Part shown: positions 38,114 through 46,254 of the stretch, piece by piece | Numbering within the stretch: the stretch's first letter is position 1 | Layout of the letters: the number at the start of each line of letters is the position of its first letter | Assembly: GCF_030816965.1 (NCBI RefSeq) | Contig: NZ_JAUSYQ010000002.1 | Location: 372,001-436,000 of the forward strand | Source of the DNA: Streptomyces canus | GTDB taxonomy: Bacteria > Actinomycetota > Actinomycetes > Streptomycetales > Streptomycetaceae | Reading direction: 5' to 3' | DNA length: 64,000 bases | Notes under the pieces: model-generated | What the model was told of the DNA's origin: nothing | What the model saw: the letters and a program-made list of their open reading frames with translations, nothing else | The model's database searches: none | Made by a program: the position numbers and the translations under genes

Positions 38114-39235
38114 CTACGGCGCCGGCGCCGAGTCCGTCTCCGTCGCCCCCTCGGCCGCCGCGAGGGCGTTGTTGCGGCGCACGGAGGACCAGAAGGACCA
38201 GCCGATCAGGACGACACCGACGAGACCGGTGATGATCTCGTTGATCTGGTACTGGATGGTGACCATGAGGATCACCGCGAGGGCGCCGATCGCGTAGTGG
38301 GCGCCGTGCTCCAGGTAGACGTAGTCGTCGAGGGTGCCCTGGCGGACCAGGTACACGGTCAGGGACCGGACGTACATCGCGCCGATGCCGAGGCCCAGCG
38401 CCATCAGGACGATGTCGTTGGTGATGGCGAACGCGCCGATCACGCCGTCGAAGGAGAACGAGGCGTCGAGAACCTCGAGATAGAGGAACATGAAGAACGC
38501 CGCTCGGCCTGCCAGCATGACCGGTGATCCGGTCCCGCCGGAGTGTTCGGCTCCTTCCTCGCGTTCCTCGTCCTCTTCGAGTTTGTTCTCGAAGTAGCCG
38601 GACAGGCCCCCGACGACCATGTAGGTGATCAGACCCGAGATACCCGAGATCAGGACGGTCTGCGCCTTGTCGGCGTGGGCGCCGCCGTGCTGGTGGGCGT
38701 GGGTCGCGAAGGTGAACGCGGTGACCAGCAGGACGACCAGGGCAATGCAGACCGACAGCATGTCGACCTTGCCGAGCTTGGCCAGCGGCCGCTCCAGCCA
38801 GGCCAGCCACTTGATGTCCCGGTCCTCGAAGATGAAGTCAAGGAAGATCATCAGCAGGAACATGCCACCGAACGCGGCGATCGCCGGGTGCGCGTCGGTC
38901 ACCAGCTGCTGGTAACGGTCCTTGTCGGTCACGGCCAGCTGGACCGCGTCGTACGGATTGAGCTTCGCGGTGATGGCGACGATCACGACCGGGAAGACCA
39001 GCCGCATACCGAACACGGCGATCAGCACGCCGACCGTGAGGAAGATCTTCTGCCAGAAGGCGTTCATCTTCTTCAGGATTCCGGCGTTGACCACCGCGTT
39101 GTCGAACGACAGCGAGATCTCCAGCACGGCCAGGATCGCCACGATGCCGAACGCGGCCCAGCCGTCGTACAGCACTCCTGCGGCCAGGCCGAGCGCGGTG
39201 ACCGCGAACGCCCAGCGAAAGGTCTTCAATATCAC
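38114..39235 (-). CDS. DUF475 (TerC-related) integral membrane protein
   Basis: A 373-aa membrane protein with about nine hydrophobic segments. LEISLSFDNAVVNAGILKKM near residue 45 and LEVLDASFSFDGVIGAFAIT near residue 245 are the paired acidic TM motifs of TerC/DUF475 proteins, linked to tellurite resistance and Mn2+/Ca2+ handling. A His-rich loop (HAHQHGGAHA) and an acidic loop (EEDEEREEGAEH) separate the halves. The start is uncertain: GTG 39235 gives VILKTFRWAF, which aligns with the family N-terminus, while GTG 39241 and TTG 39244 are also in frame. No tellurium-resistance ter operon is adjacent. Confidence 0.88.
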   Translation of the reverse strand: MILKTFRWAFAVTALGLAAGVLYDGWAAFGIVAILAVLEISLSFDNAVVNAGILKKMNAFWQKIFLTVGVLIAVFGMRLVFPVVIVAITAKLNPYDAVQLAVTDKDRYQQLVTDAHPAIAAFGGMFLLMIFLDFIFEDRDIKWLAWLERPLAKLGKVDMLSVCIALVVLLVTAFTFATHAHQHGGAHADKAQTVLISGISGLITYMVVGGLSGYFENKLEEDEEREEGAEHSGGTGSPVMLAGRAAFFMFLYLEVLDASFSFDGVIGAFAITNDIVLMALGLGIGAMYVRSLTVYLVRQGTLDDYVYLEHGAHYAIGALAVILMVTIQYQINEIITGLVGVVLIGWSFWSSVRRNNALAAAEGATETDSAPAP

Positions 39236-39383
39236 TGGCACCAAGTCCTGTCATCGGGCGGTCGCCCGGGGTGGCGGGCGCAAAGGGCCCGTGGGGTCAG
39301 GGGCGTTGTCTATCACGGTCGTCCGTCGGCGAGGTGGCGCGGGGTGCCGGCGCGGGCGCCCTGGCGGCGGACCGCTGTCCGGA

Positions 39384-41102
39384 TCATGTTCGGATGGGTG
39401 CTCGTACGGCGAGGAGGGCGACGTCGTCGTCGTTGGTGACGTGCCGGACCCGGCGCAGCACCTGGTCGGTGAAGGAGGCCAGAGGGCGGTGGGCGAGGGC
39501 GGCGGCGTGTCTGCGCAGGCGCTGCAGGCCCTCGTCGAGGGTCTGTCCGGGCGCCTCGATCAGGCCGTCGGTGTACAGCAGCAGCGTGGAGCCGGGCGGC
39601 AGCGGGGCGGTCGCGTCGGTACGGGGGGTACGGACTCCGGTGCCCAGGAGGATGCCGTGGCCGTCGGTCAGGTAGCGGGCCAGGCCGTCGTGGCTGATCA
39701 GGAGGGGCGGCGGGTGGCCGGCGTTGGTCCAGGACAGTTCCCAGTGGCCGTCGTCCCGCTCCTCGATCCGGGCGAAGATCGTGGTGGCCATGGTGACGTC
39801 GGTGATGTGCATGACCGCCTCGTCGAGCCGGGCGACGATCCGGCTCGGCGGTTCCTGGTGGGCCCAGGCGTAGGCGCGGAGCATGTTGCGCAGTTGTGCC
39901 ATGCCGGCCGCGGCCTCCAGGTCGTGGCCGACGACGTCTCCGACCGCCAGCGCGGTGGCGCCGTCGGAGAGGGAGAAGGCGTCGTACCAGTCGCCGCCGA
40001 CCTGTGAGGCGTCGGGAGCCGGCAGGTAGCGGGCCGTCATCTGCAGTCCGGGCACCCGCGGCATCTGGGGCAGCAGGTGGTTCTGCATGGTCTCGGCGAC
40101 CTTGCGCTGACGCTGGTACAGACGCGCGTTGTCCAGGGCCAGGCCGGCGCGGCGGGCGATGTCCTCTATCAGGGGGAGGTCGGCGGTGGTGAAATCCGCT
40201 GGATTCTTGGCGCGGCCCAGGGTCAGTGCGCCCAGGACCGCGCGTGTGCTGCGGATGGGGGCGATGGCGGCGGAGCGGATTCCGGTGGCCTCGAACAGGC
40301 GGTGCTGTTCCACCGCGATGCCGGAATCCGGTTCCTGCCGGTAGGTCTGGGGGCCGGCCAGAGTCGAGGCGACCCCGCGCAGGGCTCTGGACAGGGGCAT
40401 CGGAGAATCCTCCGGGACCGGCGGCATCGGTCCCTGAAGATCCTCGTGGTGCACCAGGGTGTCGTTCTCCGCGTGGACGACGGCGGTACGCCACACCTCG
40501 TCGCGCTCGGTGATCAAGTCGACGACGGCCCAGTCCGCAAGCCGGGGCACCACCAGGGCCACCAGCCGGCGCAGCGTCTCCTCGGCGTCGAGAGTGGACG
40601 TCAGCCGGGTGGTGGTCTCGGCCAGCAGCGCGAGCCGCTCGAGTTCCGGCAGCGCATTGGGCGCCGTCTCCGGTCGTCTGACGGTCTCCCGCGGGCGCTG
40701 GGCGTGGACGAGCACGAGCGTGCCGGCTTCCCGGCCGTCCACGACGTACGGCGTGATCAGCCACGACACGGGCAGCAAGGAGCCGTCCCCGCACTCGAAG
40801 TGGTCCCCCTCGGCCTGGGCGGTGTGCCCGGCGTGGAAGGCCTGCCGCATGTCGCACCGGCTCCTCGGCAAGGGGTGGCCGTGGGCGTCCCGGTGCAGCA
40901 GGTCGTGCGCGTCGCGGCCGAGGAACTCCGCGGCGGGCCGGGCCAGCAGTTGTTCGGCGTAGGAGTTGACGGCGATGACGCGGCCTTCCTCGTCCACGAC
41001 GTACGCCGCGGTACCGATGGCCTCCAAGGTCCCGGTGAGCCCGGCGGCGGGTATGGCCGTGGGTGGTCTCCCGGGGGTCGCCGCGTCCTCCGCGCCTGTC
41101 AT
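39384..41102 (-). CDS. PAS-GAF-PP2C (SpoIIE-type) phosphatase
   Basis: A 572-aa soluble phosphatase. The PAS domain (about 22-140) reads LEAIGTAAYVVDEEGRVIAV. The GAF domain (about 155-340) reads LAETTTRLTSTLDAEETLRR. The PP2C domain (about 350-572) carries VGGDWYDAFSL, VGDVVGHDLEAAAGM and LYTDGLIE, with the metal-binding aspartates in place. ATG 41102 has GAGGAA 5 nt upstream and is preferred over an ATG 30 codons earlier. It probably dephosphorylates a STAS antagonist in response to a signal read by PAS/GAF. No STAS or RsbW gene is adjacent, so the partner lies elsewhere. Confidence 0.9.
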   Translation of the reverse strand: MTGAEDAATPGRPPTAIPAAGLTGTLEAIGTAAYVVDEEGRVIAVNSYAEQLLARPAAEFLGRDAHDLLHRDAHGHPLPRSRCDMRQAFHAGHTAQAEGDHFECGDGSLLPVSWLITPYVVDGREAGTLVLVHAQRPRETVRRPETAPNALPELERLALLAETTTRLTSTLDAEETLRRLVALVVPRLADWAVVDLITERDEVWRTAVVHAENDTLVHHEDLQGPMPPVPEDSPMPLSRALRGVASTLAGPQTYRQEPDSGIAVEQHRLFEATGIRSAAIAPIRSTRAVLGALTLGRAKNPADFTTADLPLIEDIARRAGLALDNARLYQRQRKVAETMQNHLLPQMPRVPGLQMTARYLPAPDASQVGGDWYDAFSLSDGATALAVGDVVGHDLEAAAGMAQLRNMLRAYAWAHQEPPSRIVARLDEAVMHITDVTMATTIFARIEERDDGHWELSWTNAGHPPPLLISHDGLARYLTDGHGILLGTGVRTPRTDATAPLPPGSTLLLYTDGLIEAPGQTLDEGLQRLRRHAAALAHRPLASFTDQVLRRVRHVTNDDDVALLAVRAPIRT

Positions 41103-41499
41103 GTCTTCCTCGCCTCGCTGGTCGGGCCGCCGCCCTTTGCCCGTGGGTGGGGTTCTCGTTCGGCGGTACTGCCCTCCCGTGTGCCCCGACACTCATGTAT
41201 CCAGCCTCGTCTGTGAGCGAGACCTCGCAACCGCGTCGGCAGGGCCGGGCGTGCGGAAGCGACCTGTGTCACCGCCGAGATCCTGCACGCGACCGGTGGC
41301 GTCTGCCCGGCGTGTACCCGGCGCGTGTGCGCTCGCGGCAAGCGTGGAGAAGGGGGAGCCACGACACCTTCGCGCCCCCTGACGCTTCCGCGCGCCGGAG
41401 GGGTGTGGCCGGATTCCCCCTGTTTTCAAGGCACTTGGCGGCGCGCTGGGTATCCGTGAAGTCACGGGTGGAGACAGGCGGCATGGGAGGGCTGGGGCT
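41103..41499. other. 397-bp divergent intergenic region without a recognised gene
   Basis: It separates the leftward PP2C phosphatase gene from the rightward Mrr-like gene. Short frames on both strands lack coding-type third-position bias and homology. I see no strong palindrome; promoters for both flanking genes must lie here. Confidence 0.6.
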
Positions 41500-42174
41500 G
41501 TGGCACGCCTATCGTGGGCATTCGGCCTCATCCCGTCACGCCGATCACGCAAGCGCCATGTGGTGCGCGCGCTGCGGGCCCAGGGGCGCTACGGGCCGGG
41601 GTTCCGTGACGTGCTGCCCGCTTTCGCCGGTGTCGTGGCAGCCGTGTGCGCGGTGGCCGCAGTGCTCGCCGCGGGATACCGCGCTGCCGGGGTCGTCGTC
41701 CCTGTCGTCGGTGTGGTGTTCCTGGCCCTGGTCGTCACCGCCGCGATACGGCACGGACGCCCCGGCGCTCGCCGACGTATCGGCTATTACACCGCGGACG
41801 AACTGCTCGAACTCGACACCCAGGGACTCGCGTTGGCGGTGGCGCGGATGCTGCGCCGGGACGGGTGGCGGGTGCGGTTGATGCCCGCGCCGGACCGGCC
41901 GCGTCTGTGCGCCCGGGACGCGGCCGGCCGTCGGATCGACGTGGCCTTCCGGCCGGTGGCGGAACCCCTCCCCGACGAGGACGCGCCGCATCCTCACCCG
42001 CACCGCGGGGACCAGGAATCACCCCTGCGCCTGGTCGTCCATCGCGGTGTCTTCACCGCCCGAGACATCCGGTGGGCTCGGAGGGAGGAGACGATCTGCC
42101 TGCTCGACGGGTCCGCTCTGCGGCAGTGGGCGGCGGGCGCACGTCTCGACGACCTGCTGTCGCAAGGGCCGTGA
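41500..42174 (+). CDS. Membrane-anchored protein with Mrr-like restriction-endonuclease fold
   Basis: A 224-aa protein. Residues about 38-88 form two hydrophobic helices (VLPAFAGVVAAVCAVAAVLA; GVVVPVVGVVFLALVVTAAI). The rest resembles an Mrr-type nuclease core: ELLELDTQGLALAVARMLRR (helix), then DGWRVRLMPAPDRPRLCARD, then AAGRRIDVAFRP. It ends with LRLVVHRGVFTARDIRWARR then ICLLDGSALRQWAAG, like the 'F/T..A...A...L.dG..L' end of Mrr domains. The expected D...(Q/E)xK metal site is not evident, so it may not cut DNA. The GTG start follows GGGAGG. Its partner and role are unknown. Confidence 0.75.
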   Translation: MARLSWAFGLIPSRRSRKRHVVRALRAQGRYGPGFRDVLPAFAGVVAAVCAVAAVLAAGYRAAGVVVPVVGVVFLALVVTAAIRHGRPGARRRIGYYTADELLELDTQGLALAVARMLRRDGWRVRLMPAPDRPRLCARDAAGRRIDVAFRPVAEPLPDEDAPHPHPHRGDQESPLRLVVHRGVFTARDIRWARREETICLLDGSALRQWAAGARLDDLLSQGP

Positions 42175-42231
42175 CCAGCAGGCGGTACGCCTCTGCCGCG
42201 AAGGAACGTCTCCGCGTCTGCCTCTCCCCCG

Positions 42232-42660
42232 TCAGATCCGCCCACCGGTCAAGCGGGTGATGGGACCGTGCACGTGGCGCCCGGCGCGTCGGCCGGCTGC
42301 GTACGACGTCGCGGTCAGCGCGGTCAGGCCGGCACCCACGCCCGCGGCGATGAGCTTCCGCTGGGCTATCACCGTCCAGGCCGTCTTGGCGACGGCCGCG
42401 GCCTGCCCCGAGGCGGCGATGACGGTCCGGCGGCCGGCCTCGACGCTCTTGGCGGCGGTCTGCGCGGCCCCACTCGCCGTGCCGGCCGTCCGCTCCGTCG
42501 CCTCCTTGCCCGCTGACGCAGCGTCATCGGTCTTCGCGGCCGCCTTCTTCGCCGCCTTGGACGCCGGGGCGGTGGCCTTCGCCGTGGTACGGCGGGCCTT
42601 CGCCGCCGCGGTCTGCGTGCTCGCGGAATCTTGGTTCGTCTGCTCGTTCGATTCACTCAT
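42232..42660 (-). CDS. Ala/Lys-rich protein with C-terminal hydrophobic segment
   Basis: A 142-aa protein. The N-terminal half is low complexity and histone-H1-like (AAAKARRTTAKATAPASKAA then KKAAAKTDD). The C-terminal part has a hydrophobic helix (IAAGVGAGLTALTATSYAAG) followed by RRAGRH. It may tether to the membrane or bind nucleic acid through the basic repeats. ATG 42660 (MSESNEQ) is likely; no strong ribosome site is visible. On the minus strand, GTTT-N15-GGTAAC lies just upstream, only loosely like a SigB promoter. I do not recognise a named family. Confidence 0.7.
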   Translation of the reverse strand: MSESNEQTNQDSASTQTAAAKARRTTAKATAPASKAAKKAAAKTDDAASAGKEATERTAGTASGAAQTAAKSVEAGRRTVIAASGQAAAVAKTAWTVIAQRKLIAAGVGAGLTALTATSYAAGRRAGRHVHGPITRLTGGRI

Positions 42661-42754
42661 GGACAACGCGTTACCGCTCGCTTCGACGGCAAACACGCTC
42701 CGTCGAGAGCCTTTTCACAGCGGGCGTCGCCAGGACACCTCACCGCGGCCCGGT

Positions 42755-42785
42755 GACGGCCCGGTGCTGTGACGCACCGGGCCGT
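42755..42785 (-). terminator. Hairpin terminator after the chitosanase gene
   Basis: CCCGGTGC (42759-42766) pairs with GCACCGGG (42773-42780) around TGTGAC. The stem extends by further pairing (ACGG/CCGT) across a one-base bulge. It begins 16 bp beyond the chitosanase stop on the minus strand. There is no U-run, as is common in Streptomyces. Confidence 0.65.
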
Positions 42786-42800
42786 GACCTCTGCCCTGAC

Positions 42801-43634
42801 TCAGCCGATGCGGTAGCTGTCCCCGTAGACCTTCCAGTCCAGTGGCGGGTTCAGGTCGAAGTTGCCCTGGCGCAGGAAGACGCGTTGGGCGGTGTCGACC
42901 CGACTGGTGTCGCTGTGCGCCTCCTCCTGCTTCATCGCCCACACGCGTGCGTCCAGGAAGGCGTTCAGGTACGTCGTTTCGTCGCCGCCCTGCGCCGGGG
43001 GCTTGGCCTGGCGCAGGGCCCGGCGGCGGATGCTGCTGAAGCTGGTCGCGTCGCCGCCGTCGCCGTGCATGACGATGGCGTCGTAGTAGGCGAACTGACC
43101 GAGCACACGCAGGCCGTCCGTCTTGCCCTGCCTGACGGCGGGGTTGAAGTAGACGCGGTCGCGTTCGTCGTTCTGCGCCTGCTGGAACACCGTGTCCCGG
43201 GCGGCCTTGCGCCAGTCGTCGGGGAAGTTCGGGTCCAGGCCGTCGTGCGAGTCGCTGCCGTCGACGCGGCGCAGTGCCGGCAGATACCTGGCGAGGACGT
43301 TGCCGGGTTTGCGGTCGGCGTACAGCTCGACGAGGTCGAGCATGTCTCCGGTGCCGGAGCAGAAGCCGATGATGCCGGCGGTGTAGCCGCGGCCGTCACC
43401 TATGTCCTCGATGTACTTGTACTGCGCCTTCCAGTCGAGCGAGGAGTTCTCCGCGCTCGACACCAGCTTCATGGCGATCTCCTTCTTCGCGGGGTCGTCG
43501 AGGCCCACGGCGGCCGCGGGCGCTGCCGCGGCGCGCGGGGGGCTGAACATGGCGCCGCAGGTCGCCGCTCCCATCAGAGCGAGGAGGGTGCGGCGCGAGG
43601 TGTGGGCGGCCGGGGGCACTGTGTCAGGTTCCAC
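42801..43634 (-). CDS. csn: Secreted chitosanase, glycoside hydrolase family 46
   Basis: A 277-aa GH46 enzyme that hydrolyses beta-1,4-linked glucosamine in chitosan. The Tat-type signal has TSRRTLLALMG and a hydrophobic/Ala stretch ending about AAAAPAAA. In the mature protein SSAENSSLDWKAQYKYIEDI carries the catalytic Glu, and the catalytic Asp follows in DIGDGRGYTAGIIGF. GTGDMLDLVE and VYFNPAVRQ are further family blocks. The mature length (about 238) is standard. A palindromic operator lies about 50 bp upstream (43686-43700) and a hairpin lies downstream, so it is a single-gene unit, probably induced by chitosan oligomers. Confidence 0.95.
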   Translation of the reverse strand: MEPDTVPPAAHTSRRTLLALMGAATCGAMFSPPRAAAAPAAAVGLDDPAKKEIAMKLVSSAENSSLDWKAQYKYIEDIGDGRGYTAGIIGFCSGTGDMLDLVELYADRKPGNVLARYLPALRRVDGSDSHDGLDPNFPDDWRKAARDTVFQQAQNDERDRVYFNPAVRQGKTDGLRVLGQFAYYDAIVMHGDGGDATSFSSIRRRALRQAKPPAQGGDETTYLNAFLDARVWAMKQEEAHSDTSRVDTAQRVFLRQGNFDLNPPLDWKVYGDSYRIG

Positions 43635-43685
43635 GGGGACTCCAAGTGGAGGTGGGGGGTGGAGAGTTGGTCCAGACCTGATTGT

Positions 43686-43700
43686 TAGGAACGTTTCCTA
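43686..43700. promoter_or_regulatory. Palindromic operator upstream of the chitosanase gene
   Basis: TAGGAA (43686-43691) and TTCCTA (43695-43700) are perfect reverse complements around CGT, 52-66 bp upstream of the chitosanase ATG. The AGGAAA/TTTCCT-type palindrome resembles the operator of the ROK repressor CsnR in other Streptomyces chitosanase promoters, as I recall. No ROK gene is in this window. Confidence 0.65.
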
Positions 43701-43800
43701 CCAGTGCGAGGCGCGCGCAGTAACCCCTACAGGGAGAACTTCGTAGGTTCGAACGAATGATGTTCAGCAAGACGTGAGTTCGGCCGGCGATCGAAGGGGG

Positions 43801-45003
43801 CTAGCTCCGCAGGGCGTCCTTGACGAACACGAGGCCGTCGCAGGCGGCCAAGTGGGCCGGGTCGAGCGGGGCGTAGCCGAACCAGGGGGACTCACGGGGC
43901 GCGGGCGGTGTGTCGGCGAGTGCGGTGGCCAGCTGCCGGGCGTCGATGAGGCAGGGGTCCTCCGGGAGGGCGTACAGGAGTCCTTCGACGGTGTCCGGCG
44001 GCGGTGTGTCCACTCCCTGGTGCCGGATCGTGCCGAGAGCCGTGGCCACGAAGGCGTACTCCGCGCCGAGTCGGGCGGTCACCAGCGCACCGGCGCTCCA
44101 CCACTCCACCCGCCCTTCCCACGTCTGCATCGCGCTCTCCTCCCGCTGCAGATGGGAGTTGTGGGCATGGACGAGTGCCGGGCCCCGGGCGGCGACGGCG
44201 AGGAGGTTGTGGGCCATCATCGAATCCCGCAGCGCGCACAGGCGCGTCATGCGGGTCGGTGAGGTGTCGGCCATCGAGTGGTGGTAGCGCAACAGGCCGG
44301 TCGCGGTGCGGCCGTACAGGCGCGCCCGCTCCCAGTCGTCCCGGGAGGTCGCCGTGATCAGGTGGGGTGTCCGGACGTCGAGCAGCGTCACCAGATCGTC
44401 GGCGAGCAGACGCAGTCGGCCCGCTTCGGCCGACTGCCCGACGGACCGGGACGGGTCCCTCATCACGGCGGGATCGGTCCACCGGTCGTCGGCGCCGAGC
44501 AGGTGGTCGAGCGTCTCCGCGGTGCAGGGGAGCAGATCCGCGTCCACCCGGGCCGCCAGGTAGCCGTGGAGTGCGATGAGGGCCTGCCGGGGGCTCGCGG
44601 CGGCGCTGATCTCCAGCGGGCCGTCGAAGCCGGCGAAGCGGAGCCGCTCGGTCACGGGCCGGCCCTCGTTGTGAGCGCGCATCCAGCGCACGAGTTCGCG
44701 GTTGGCCGCACAGACGCCCCAGCCGTGGCTGAATCCGTGCTCCATCACCTCGTCGAGGGTGCCTGTGCCCGAGGTGACGTAGTCGTCCACCACCAGGCCC
44801 CTCATGCAGTCGCTCTCGATCGCGATGGTCCGGTAGCCCTCCTGCTCGACGAGCTGGCGGAAGAGCTCGTTGCGCAGTTCGAGCAGGGTGTCCTCGCCGT
44901 GGGTGGGCTCGCCGAGGGCGAGCAGCCGGGGCCGGGCCGGGAGCAGTCCCATGACGGCGGCAGCGTCGACGGCCTGGGCGGTGTCCTTGATGTCAGTCGC
45001 CAT
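43801..45003 (-). CDS. Erythromycin-esterase-family protein
   Basis: A 400-aa erythromycin-esterase homologue. LLALGEPTHGEDTLLELRNE near residue 25 has the conserved Glu and His. YRTIAIESDC, GFSHGWGVCAANRELVRWMR, FAGFDGPLE and ALVHAHNSHLQREES are the remaining blocks. Characterised members hydrolyse the macrolactone of erythromycin; others have unknown substrates, so resistance is not proven. It is divergent from a TioE-type regulator across only 58 bp that contain an inverted repeat (45007-45024), so that regulator very likely controls it. ATG 45003 fits the family start. Confidence 0.88.
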   Translation of the reverse strand: MATDIKDTAQAVDAAAVMGLLPARPRLLALGEPTHGEDTLLELRNELFRQLVEQEGYRTIAIESDCMRGLVVDDYVTSGTGTLDEVMEHGFSHGWGVCAANRELVRWMRAHNEGRPVTERLRFAGFDGPLEISAAASPRQALIALHGYLAARVDADLLPCTAETLDHLLGADDRWTDPAVMRDPSRSVGQSAEAGRLRLLADDLVTLLDVRTPHLITATSRDDWERARLYGRTATGLLRYHHSMADTSPTRMTRLCALRDSMMAHNLLAVAARGPALVHAHNSHLQREESAMQTWEGRVEWWSAGALVTARLGAEYAFVATALGTIRHQGVDTPPPDTVEGLLYALPEDPCLIDARQLATALADTPPAPRESPWFGYAPLDPAHLAACDGLVFVKDALRS

Positions 45004-45006
45004 GCC

Positions 45007-45054
45007 TTCAACGCTATCGTTGAACCTTCGGTTGAGACTTTTTCGCGATATCAT
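45007..45054. promoter_or_regulatory. Shared operator and -10 between esterase and TioE-type regulator
   Basis: TTCAACG (45007-45013) and CGTTGAA (45018-45024) are perfect reverse complements around CTAT, directly next to the esterase ATG. A -10-like TATCAT (45049-45054) lies 7 nt before the regulator's GTG, so that transcript may be leaderless. Both genes start within this 58-bp gap. Confidence 0.65.
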
Positions 45055-45061
45055 CGCTGAC

Positions 45062-45793
45062 GTGGGAGAAAAGCTTCAAAGCGAGGGTCGGCTCAGGCCG
45101 ATCGATCTGGCGCGCGGGCACGGTCTGTCGACCCAGGCGATCAGGAACTACGAGGCGGCCGGCATCCTCCCGGCCGCCGGTCGTACGCCGCACGGCTACC
45201 GCGCCTACACCTCAGTGCACGCGGGTGCCCTGCGCGCCTTCCTCGCCCTGGTGCCCGGCCACGGCCACCGGACGGCGACGTCGATCATGCGGGCGGTGAA
45301 CGAGAGCGCTGCAGAGGAGGCGTTCCGTCTCATCGCCGAGAGCCATGTCCAGCTCCTCGACGACCGGCGCACCCTCGAGGCCGTGGAGAGGGCGCTGCGC
45401 GACCTGGAGGCCGGCGCGGTGTCCCAGGCCGCCGTGGCGGCGGGGCCCGGCGGCACCTTCATCGGGCCGCTGGCAGCCAAGCTCGGGATCCGGCCCGCGA
45501 CGCTGCGCAAATGGGAGCGCGCTGGGCTGGTGCGCCCGCGGCGCGACGCGCTGACCGGGTATCGCGTCTACGACGAGGCCGACGTACGGGACGCCCGGCT
45601 GACCCATCAGCTCAGGCGGGGCGGCTATCGGCTGGAGCAGATCGCGCCGCTGATCGCGCAGGTGCGGGAGGCCGGAGGGCTGGAGCCGCTGGGCGCCGCA
45701 CTGCGCGACTGGCACGGCCGGCTGTCCGCCCGCGGACGGGCGATGCTGGCCGGGGCGGCGGAGCTGGAGGCGTACCTCCGCGAACGCGGATGA
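45062..45793 (+). CDS. TioE-type MerR-family regulator with two HTH domains
   Basis: A 243-aa regulator. Residues about 10-60 (LRPIDLARGHGLSTQAIRNY then GILPAAGRTPHGYRAYTSVH) form a MerR-like helix-turn-helix. A helical linker follows, and a second MerR-like HTH (AAKLGIRPATLRKWERAGLV then DALTGYRVYDEADVRDARLT) spans about 140-200. The double-HTH layout is that of TioE-type regulators. GTG 45062 begins VGEKLQSEGR; longer frames overlap the esterase gene. By position it controls the esterase, probably by binding 45007-45024. Confidence 0.9.
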   Translation: MGEKLQSEGRLRPIDLARGHGLSTQAIRNYEAAGILPAAGRTPHGYRAYTSVHAGALRAFLALVPGHGHRTATSIMRAVNESAAEEAFRLIAESHVQLLDDRRTLEAVERALRDLEAGAVSQAAVAAGPGGTFIGPLAAKLGIRPATLRKWERAGLVRPRRDALTGYRVYDEADVRDARLTHQLRRGGYRLEQIAPLIAQVREAGGLEPLGAALRDWHGRLSARGRAMLAGAAELEAYLRERG

Positions 45794-45807
45794 CCCCGGC
45801 CGTGGCC

Positions 45808-46254
45808 TCAGAAGTGGCGTGGCAGTCGGACGACCTGGACGAAGAAGTCGTCGATCTGGCGGACCGCGGCGATGAACTGGTCCAGGTCCACCGGCTTGGT
45901 GACATAGGCGTTCGCGTGGAGCTTGTAGCTGCGCAGGATGTCCTCCTCGGCTGCGGAGGTGGTGAGGACGACGACCGGGATGTGGGACAGCTCCGGGTCG
46001 GACTTGATCTTCTCCAGGACCTGACGGCCGTCGTACTTGGGGAGGTTGAGGTCGAGGAGGATCAGGTCGGGCCGCGGCGCGTCCGTGTGGTCGCCGCGTC
46101 GGTAGAGGAAGTCCAGTGCTTCCTCGCCGTCCCGGACCACGTGGAGCGTGTTGCCGATCTTGTTGTCCTCGAAGGCCTCACGAGTCATCAGCTCGTCGCC
46201 GGGGTCGTCCTCGACGAGGAGCACGTCGATGGGGCTGGCGGCGGGGGTGGTCAT
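45808..46254 (-). CDS. Single-domain response regulator (Rcp1 type)
   Basis: A 148-aa receiver with no output domain. VLLVEDDPGDELMTREAFED holds the acidic pair, LILLDLNLPKYDG the phospho-acceptor Asp, VVVLTTSAAEEDILRSYKLH the switch Thr, and AYVTKPVDLDQF the Lys. The spacing and PKYDG match receivers paired with phytochrome-type kinases (Rcp1). The ATG at 46254 overlaps the upstream kinase stop by 4 bp (ATGA). It is the phosphorylation target of that kinase by position. Output must be by protein interaction, perhaps with the PP2C protein of the same operon. Confidence 0.92.
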   Translation of the reverse strand: MTTPAASPIDVLLVEDDPGDELMTREAFEDNKIGNTLHVVRDGEEALDFLYRRGDHTDAPRPDLILLDLNLPKYDGRQVLEKIKSDPELSHIPVVVLTTSAAEEDILRSYKLHANAYVTKPVDLDQFIAAVRQIDDFFVQVVRLPRHF

